Source of the DNA: Turbatrix aceti
Lineage: Eukaryota; Nematoda; Chromadorea; Rhabditida; Panagrolaimidae
Reading direction: 5' to 3'
NCBI GenBank assembly: GCA_963969345.1
Contig: OZ017766.1
Coordinates: forward strand, 1,426,001 to 1,490,000
DNA: 64,000 nucleotides
Under the pieces are notes generated by a model that worked only from the letters and a program-made list of their open reading frames with translations, had not been told where the DNA came from and searched no databases. Positions within the stretch are counted from its first letter, which is position 1; each line of letters begins with the position of its first letter. This document shows, in pieces, positions 58,096 through 64,000 of this stretch. The position numbers and the translations under genes were made by a program.

Positions 58096-61000
58096 TCAGA
58101 CATAGTGATGATGCGACTGACGAATTTGGTTATGCAGCTGATCGAGGCTAAACCAATGCGTCATGCCGCGTTCGTCGAAGAGCTGAGATGCCCAGTTTTG
58201 CTGGAGTTGAGCCATGCGATTTTCGGATAAAAAGAGCGGCTTTCCCCGGCTAAAATCCGTGTTGTCAGAAAACAATTTTTGACGAACCGAACAAAAACTC
58301 ACTGAAGGTTGCGATCTTCTTCGCCGTGGGCATCGAGGTAAACCGTGCCCCAAAGCATGGCCTGATTTGGCATGCAAACCGTGATCATCGTCGAGTTGAG
58401 CGACAGAAAGCAACAAACTTTCTCCCCGCATTCAAGAATGTGTTTGCGGAAAAAGTCAGTCGCCCTGGTACTGCACGTCAGACACATGATGCGTCCGCAA
58501 AGGAGGCAGAGCATGCGTTGATACGGCTGCCGGCCGCAATGCTCACAGACCTGGGTGTAGAAGGCCGAGAAGAGGTCATCGAACTGACGGGGGAGGTTCA
58601 GGAGTGGCCGGAACTTCCACGTCACCGGGGTGTTCAGGGTTATCTGAAAAAAAACCCGTCTTCAACGTTTTCCCCTCCAAAAATAGTACATACACTCAAG
58701 AGCTCCGGTTTGGTGGCCAAAGCCGCGGCAAAATCGGCGATGTAGACATGAGCAGCGGTGGAGAAGGGCGCCAGTGTCTGTCGATCCGCTTCGTCGGCCA
58801 GGAGAAGGGCCTGGAGTGCCGGGTACGACCCAGAGACAAATACCTCTTTTTCAGCCAAAGTCAGGTCCTCAGCCGCCAACTCCTTGGACATCATGAACGC
58901 GAACTTGGCCAGGTTGGACAGCAGCGCGCTGGCGTCCCTGACGATGTACTCGATCAATTCTTCGATGGTTGTGGGCACGTGGGTCGACTCCGGCCGCCCG
59001 TACTCAACCAGCGTCGACCAATGCTGCGAAATCGTGTCGTGGCAGTCGTCGTAGACTTCCTGGATGAGTTTTGTCAGCATGCTGTCAGACCCAAAGTCTA
59101 CCCGATTGAGGAATCTATGTACAAGTTCTTTGGTCGCGCCACTGTTGACGCCCCGGACGAGAGCCTTCGTGATGCAGAGCACGCCGATCAGCTTGTAGAT
59201 GAGTCTGACGAAAGTCTTGCGATCCGATGCGACAAAGCGTTCGTCGACGAGAGGCAGAGCGGAGAGCCGGACAAACAGCGTCGTCGGATCACAAGTCATG
59301 AGCGGGGGATAGTCGGGACTGGCTGGAGGGCCTCCGCCCGGTTTCATTGCACTGATGAGATCTTTGAATTGCGTTGCGAGGATGTCTTGGTCCCTTTTCT
59401 TCGAAAACGCCAGAGTAGAAGTCATGACGTGCACGTTGATGCTTCCGCGCTTGAGCGACGGCATCGCGAAGCCGTTTTCGGCAAACAGGACTAGTTTTTC
59501 AATATGCCCGCTAAAACATGGCAAAATGCACAGAAATCTAAAAATAAAAGGAAACCCACAGAACAAATCCAAATCTAGCCGCGTTGCCAGTAACGCGGTC
59601 GTCCGGCGTCCGGGAAGCCGCGTCATCGGTGAAGAAATACCTGACGATATTCTGGTCATAGCGACTGGCAAGTGGCGAAGCGGCGTCCCCCACGCCATCC
59701 TGCTCCTGCGACGACACCGGCTTCGGGTTGTACACCCTCTGACAGTAGAAATTGACGATCTGATCGACTTGCTCCGGATCATTGACATTTAGGTCGGAAG
59801 ACACCCTTTCCTGACCAAAGACGACCTTCAGAGGCAGGATGGCATTGATCGGAGTCCTGCACATCGGACACGGGATTGCGTAGTTGCCCGGCAGGGTCTG
59901 GGAGGAGATGAAGCTACTCATGTAGCCGTTGAAGCAGAAATCATGCGCAAAGTGTCCACACGACCTGACTTCTACCGATGTGCGCAGACGAACGGCTTCC
60001 GTCGCTTCAGATGACCGTTCGGGGTAGATTCCGCGGATGGTGGCGTCTTGTTCGAGGAAGAATCGATGCTTGGTCCTCGGAGCAGGAGCCGGCTTGCCAC
60101 CCCTGGACGGCGCGCACTGCATGACTTCGGTAACGGCCTGTTCGCCGTAGAACATGTTGTTGGCGACGCCCTTCGGCTTGCTCTGCACGAACATGTCCAG
60201 TGGGTTCTGCATAGAGTGCGGCGTGGATTCCGAGCAAATTGCGCATTCGTAGAGTACTTCTTCTTCCTAAAAGGTAAAAAATGGTCATAAAACAACAACA
60301 AACGATATCAAAGTTCAAAAAAGTATATTTTTGAAATAAAAATAAAACGAACCGTCTGGAGATCGAACTTATCCATCTCCATCTGGGAGAGCCCCTCAGC
60401 CTGCATGTGGTGCTTCATGAGTTTCGCGCCCTTGGACTGCAGCGCCTTGAGGTAGGCCTGCTTGCGCTGCATCATCTTGTTCCGACGGGCCAGAATCTTG
60501 TCGTCACTAGCAGTTTTGCTCTTCTCGGGCTGTTGTTTCGCGTTCTGCTCCAATTTCTCCGCCGCTTCTTCCAGAACCCGTAGAATGATATTCTCGAGTT
60601 CGGTGTCAACCTCCATCAGCAGACTCAGCAGTCGATAGATGTAGTGCATGCCCGTGCCGTAGATACGCTCGCCCTTGAGGTCGGTTCTCGTCATAATGTG
60701 TCTCAGTGCCGCAGCCTGTCCGGCGTCGGTAGGATAGCTTTCGCGGACGAAGCGGAAGAAGAGCTCCGTCAGCAGAACGACCAAACTCCTGTCATCGGGC
60801 GGATGGAAGACAAAGAATCTCATAACTGCGGAGCGTGGCGACTTGCAATGTCGGACAGATTCCCGGTGAAAGCCTGGCTCATAGAACAGGGATTCGTTGT
60901 ACTCGTTCACGTGGTAGAGATAGGGTCGAATGTCTTCAAACATCGCTGTCGACTGGACCAGCTTGACGGCAAGCGACATAATGTAGATAGCTTCTTGGAG

Positions 61001-64000
61001 CACAATCGTGTGGATGATATTCGTATTCATCGTCTGCAAAGAGCGAGCATGACTAATTTTGAGCAAAGAGGCCAACCTACCAGCGTGATCACTTTGTGCA
61101 TGAAGACAAAGAAGCTGGGCTGCGTGATGAGCGCCGCGATGCCTTTAACCGACGGGAATCGGTCCCTGAAGGTCTCGTCGAAGTCGTAGAGGCGGTAGCC
61201 GAGCCAAGGGGTGACACCGGGGGTCAAATCAGGGAGCTTCAGGCGTTCTTTGTCTTCAAACTGCCTCATGGCGTCGTTGAATTCGTTGTTGTTGAAGGAT
61301 CTCAGACGACAGAAGACAGGACACACTTCGTGATCAAAAACGTCGTCTTTGATGACGTAATGACCCGTTTTGAGATTATTGCTGACATCGGGCTCGACAA
61401 AGTTGGCGACGTCGTTGATCATGTCGTCGAAGGGGACGGGGCAGGGGTCGGCGTGGGACGAGGCGCGTCCAGGGATTATTGCTCGAACCTGAGAATAGGC
61501 AAAAGGCTGTCTCGCGAGGAGGGCGACGATCTCCGACCTCACAAGATCCGGATTATCCGGTTCTGTGTCCCGACGGGAAACAATGAGGTCCAGAAGCAGC
61601 CGAAAAACACCATCGAGCATGTACGAAATCCAGAGCCTTCGCGTAATGAATTTGTTGTCCGTCTGACCTTCGCTGATCTCCTCCGAGGCCGTGGGATACG
61701 CAAAGCACTCCGTGATGTGAAACATGCGGAAAACAGTGGTCAGGAAGAATTCCTGGTTGATGTTAGCCGCTGCAAACCGGATGAGAATGAGGTCGGCAGC
61801 TTGAAAGGAAAACGTGATGGTCGGGCGACAGTAGTGAGCGACAACGACCCGCATGCCCTGGCCATTGCGGGTCCACATTCCGGCGTTGACCTCCGCACGG
61901 ATGACGTGGATGAGGATGGGATGCAGGATGACCTTCTTGAGGAACGACTGCTCCATGGACAGCCATTCAAGGGCATCGACGTTCTCATCCGTGAGCATGT
62001 CCAGGGCCTGAGCCCGGAAGATGATGCACGAGAGGTGGCGGTGGAGGGGGATGTGGAAGATGGAAAGGTACGGGGGCAGGGCCGTGTCGAGGGGGGCTTT
62101 GCGCAGCCGGGTGGCATCGAACCAGATCTCCAGAGACCGGCAGATGCGGTCTATGACCGTGGTCACTTCCTGTGCGGTTTTGACGTGCTTGATGAGGTTG
62201 TGCATAGGCACCGAGCAGGCGTCAAACTCGATGTTGTACGCGCGCTGGGCATTGGTCACCCACTCGATCACTCGGTGGTCGCCGGACACGATTCTCCATT
62301 CCGTGCAGATGCCTGGAACGTTCAAAAAAATAAACAAACATTTTCAAAAACAAAAACAAACCCTGATAGAACTCGATGTGCCTGACGTACAGATCCAGCA
62401 ACCCAGGATCCTTAAAAATCGCTTTCGGAATGGACTCATGCACGAGAAGATTCTGCTTGTCTGTCAGGACGAAAAGTTCGGCGTATTTTTCGAAAAACGG
62501 GTTGTTGACATCGACGGTGAGCCATTCATTGTCGAACGGCATCGGGGACAGCTTGGACATGGCGTAGAATCGCTCCGGAGAGTTGTTGATGACCGTCGGG
62601 TACGCCTTGACCAGGGCCATCATATTTGCACTCTGGAGGACGTATTTGACGACGTTCATCGTCTCCTGCAGCCAGGCACAAATTTTTGAACCACTGCAGA
62701 TCTGGACGGAGATGTGAACGATACGCTCGGCAATCTTTGAGCCTTCACGGGAGTTTGACGACAGGTTGCTGAGGAGTTCGGCGACCATGGCCGTTGAGTA
62801 GGGGTAGTAGGTGAAAAACTTTGTTGCAAAATGCTGTCTGCAAGAGTTTTGGAATGAAATATGAACTCACCGGAGAAAAAAAAGATTTTACCGATAGGTA
62901 GTATCGTAGAGAAGGTTGAGCTGCATGTCGATGAGTTCCTGCGGATAGCCCAGACGGATGTTGTAGATCATGAGCTCGTCCAGCATGTTGTCGGCCTCCA
63001 GCGGAGGGACTGCCCCCGGATCCGCCATTCGCTGAAGCTCCCTGAGACGGCGCAGAGAATCGAAATCCTCCCTGAGCTGCTGCTTCAGTCTCCAGTCGAA
63101 GGCCTCGTGATCCGACTGATTGTTCGTCAGTTCGTCGTAGAGCTTCCGGTCAAGCAGGTATTCCACGAGGATATCCATGACCACGGATCCGGCGTTGCAG
63201 AGATCGAGTATAAAAGTGACCAAGGGGGAAATTGCATTCCACATGATGCGATTCGTCTCGTTGGAGGTGATTTCGTGGGGGCCATCGCCCGCCTTGAGCA
63301 TGCTTTCGTGCGTCTTGATGTACACCCAGCGACGAAGGGCAACGACGAGCCGGATGAGCAGGCGGAGGAGGACGGCACGAAGCATCGAATCCGCGCCGGA
63401 GGGCAGGCCGTCTGAGGGGCGGGGGGCATTGAGGCGGTGCTTGTGGCAGAAACCCTTGGAATTCATGACGTCCTCATTGCCGCAGTCACAGCATCCGCCT
63501 ACTGTCGAAAAAAATCGAAGGTAATCGTGTCCTTCGTGGTTCGCGTTTTCGAAGCACTCGGCGCACAGCGACATGCCTAAAAAATCAATGACACACTTTT
63601 TATACAATTCCACTAAAAAACTCACAATTGCTAAACCCGCATGTTTGGCAGCGATAGGCAACGGTATTCTGCCTCCATACAACTGAGCATCGCTGAGAGA
63701 AATGATACTTGTGAACTGAAACTTTCGATTTCAACGTGGCCATCCATCGGTAGGAACAGTAAACTCACGGTAAGACTGCCATTGTTCAAATGTCCTGTCG
63801 ACGCATAAAAGCTTCTTGAGATTATCGATACAGCCCTCGGGTAGAACCTTGAATCGGACACTCGGTGGCGAATTCACACTACACACAACGTTGCCAAAAA
63901 TTTTGTTTAGAACTTCATAAAGTTGGCTGCTGCCTGCTTCTTCCCTGAAAAATAATCCAAGATAGAAACAAAACTGAAGGCAAAATGGACTCACTGAAAG
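58096..64000 (-). CDS. UBR3: E3 ubiquitin-protein ligase UBR3, 5' end outside window
   Basis: Eleven exons seen: 64000-63995 (partial), 63944-63769, 63682-63626, 63576-62892, 62837-62362, 62312-61081, 61033-60353, 60266-59560, 59510-58694, 58643-58303 and 58249-58096; about 1776 aa visible. The UBR box is clear: LVWRQNTVAYRCQTCGFSN, CMSLCAECF, NHEGHDY, GGCCDCGNE, GFCHKHR. The middle has RIVHISVQI and LPLHR-like segments, and the RING region has YECAICSES...SCGHFAHDFC...CPMCRTP with a long insert between zinc pairs. The C-terminal Zn cluster (CEHCGRQ, CLLCGRIMC) and LWGTVYLDAHGEEDRNL match UBR3 specifically. UBR-family ligases recognise degrons and ubiquitinate substrates; UBR3 lacks classical N-degron binding. 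One junction was chosen by homology (acceptor before LVWRQ). Confidence 0.94.

Noticed and set aside
61096..62385. 429-codon plus-strand open frame
   Set aside because: Antisense to a 1.2-kb UBR3 exon; its Asp/Glu/Val-rich composition is a frame shadow.

Overview
The window is eukaryotic nuclear DNA and almost certainly nematode. It carries gene families typical of, or restricted to, nematodes: a warthog-type hedgehog-related protein, a tandem pair of transthyretin-like (TTR) secreted proteins, a ZP-domain cuticlin and an FMRFamide-receptor-like GPCR. Genes are split by many short introns (about 30-60 bp) with T-rich acceptors, inside AT-rich, homopolymer-rich intergenic DNA. I cannot fix the species or clade. 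All gene models below are hand-spliced from open frames, GT/GC-AG sites and phase agreement, and no RNA evidence was available.

Region 1 (1-6400) holds an unrecognised coiled-coil/membrane protein gene and then a transposon nest. A Mutator-like element (2330-4281) with about 268-bp terminal inverted repeats sits inside the left copy of a 345-bp direct repeat. The right copy (6014-6358) is the intact empty site, so a 9-bp target duplication can be read directly. Between the repeat copies lie a decayed Polinton/Maverick-type cysteine protease (adenain-like) and a cleanly spliced 135-aa orphan gene.

Region 2 (6400-23000) holds the warthog/Hint gene (9432-11329), a 5.2-kb gene-poor stretch with a large foldback element (13435-14420), an inositol hexakisphosphate kinase gene (16545-17649), two TTR-like genes on the minus strand, and a minus-strand GPCR.

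Region 3 (23050-32469) is one gene for an RPUSD2-type RNA pseudouridine synthase. A 6.6-kb intron separates its catalytic HRLD exon from upstream exons. That intron has collected a 1.1-kb LTR mini-retrotransposon (TRIM-like, 4-bp target duplication) and a 613-bp foldback MITE with a TTA duplication.

Region 4 (33500-46800) holds a cuticlin, a 4.9-kb gap, calcyphosin-like EF-hand protein, CCT subunit beta, an F-box protein resembling FBXO47/PROM-1, and a divergently transcribed zinc-finger protein whose N-terminus looks FLYWCH-like.

Region 5 (47000-64000) is a run of minus-strand genes: a CNGA/TAX-4-type cyclic-nucleotide-gated channel, an M13 neprilysin-like protein whose HExxH zinc motif reads RExxH (probably inactive), a poorly recognised single-pass membrane protein with a phosphatase-loop-like motif lacking Cys, and most of a UBR3 E3 ubiquitin ligase that runs off the right edge. 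Only 62 bp separate UBR3 from the membrane-protein gene, which suggests an operon.

The most unusual points are the nested MULE with its built-in empty site and subterminal tandem repeats, the orphan gene beside the viral-type protease remnant, three apparent loss-of-catalytic/signature-residue proteins (neprilysin, GPCR, phosphatase-like), TTR paralogues that share no intron position, and recurrent GTTNG 5' splice sites. I found no CRISPR array, rRNA or tRNA gene that I can support.
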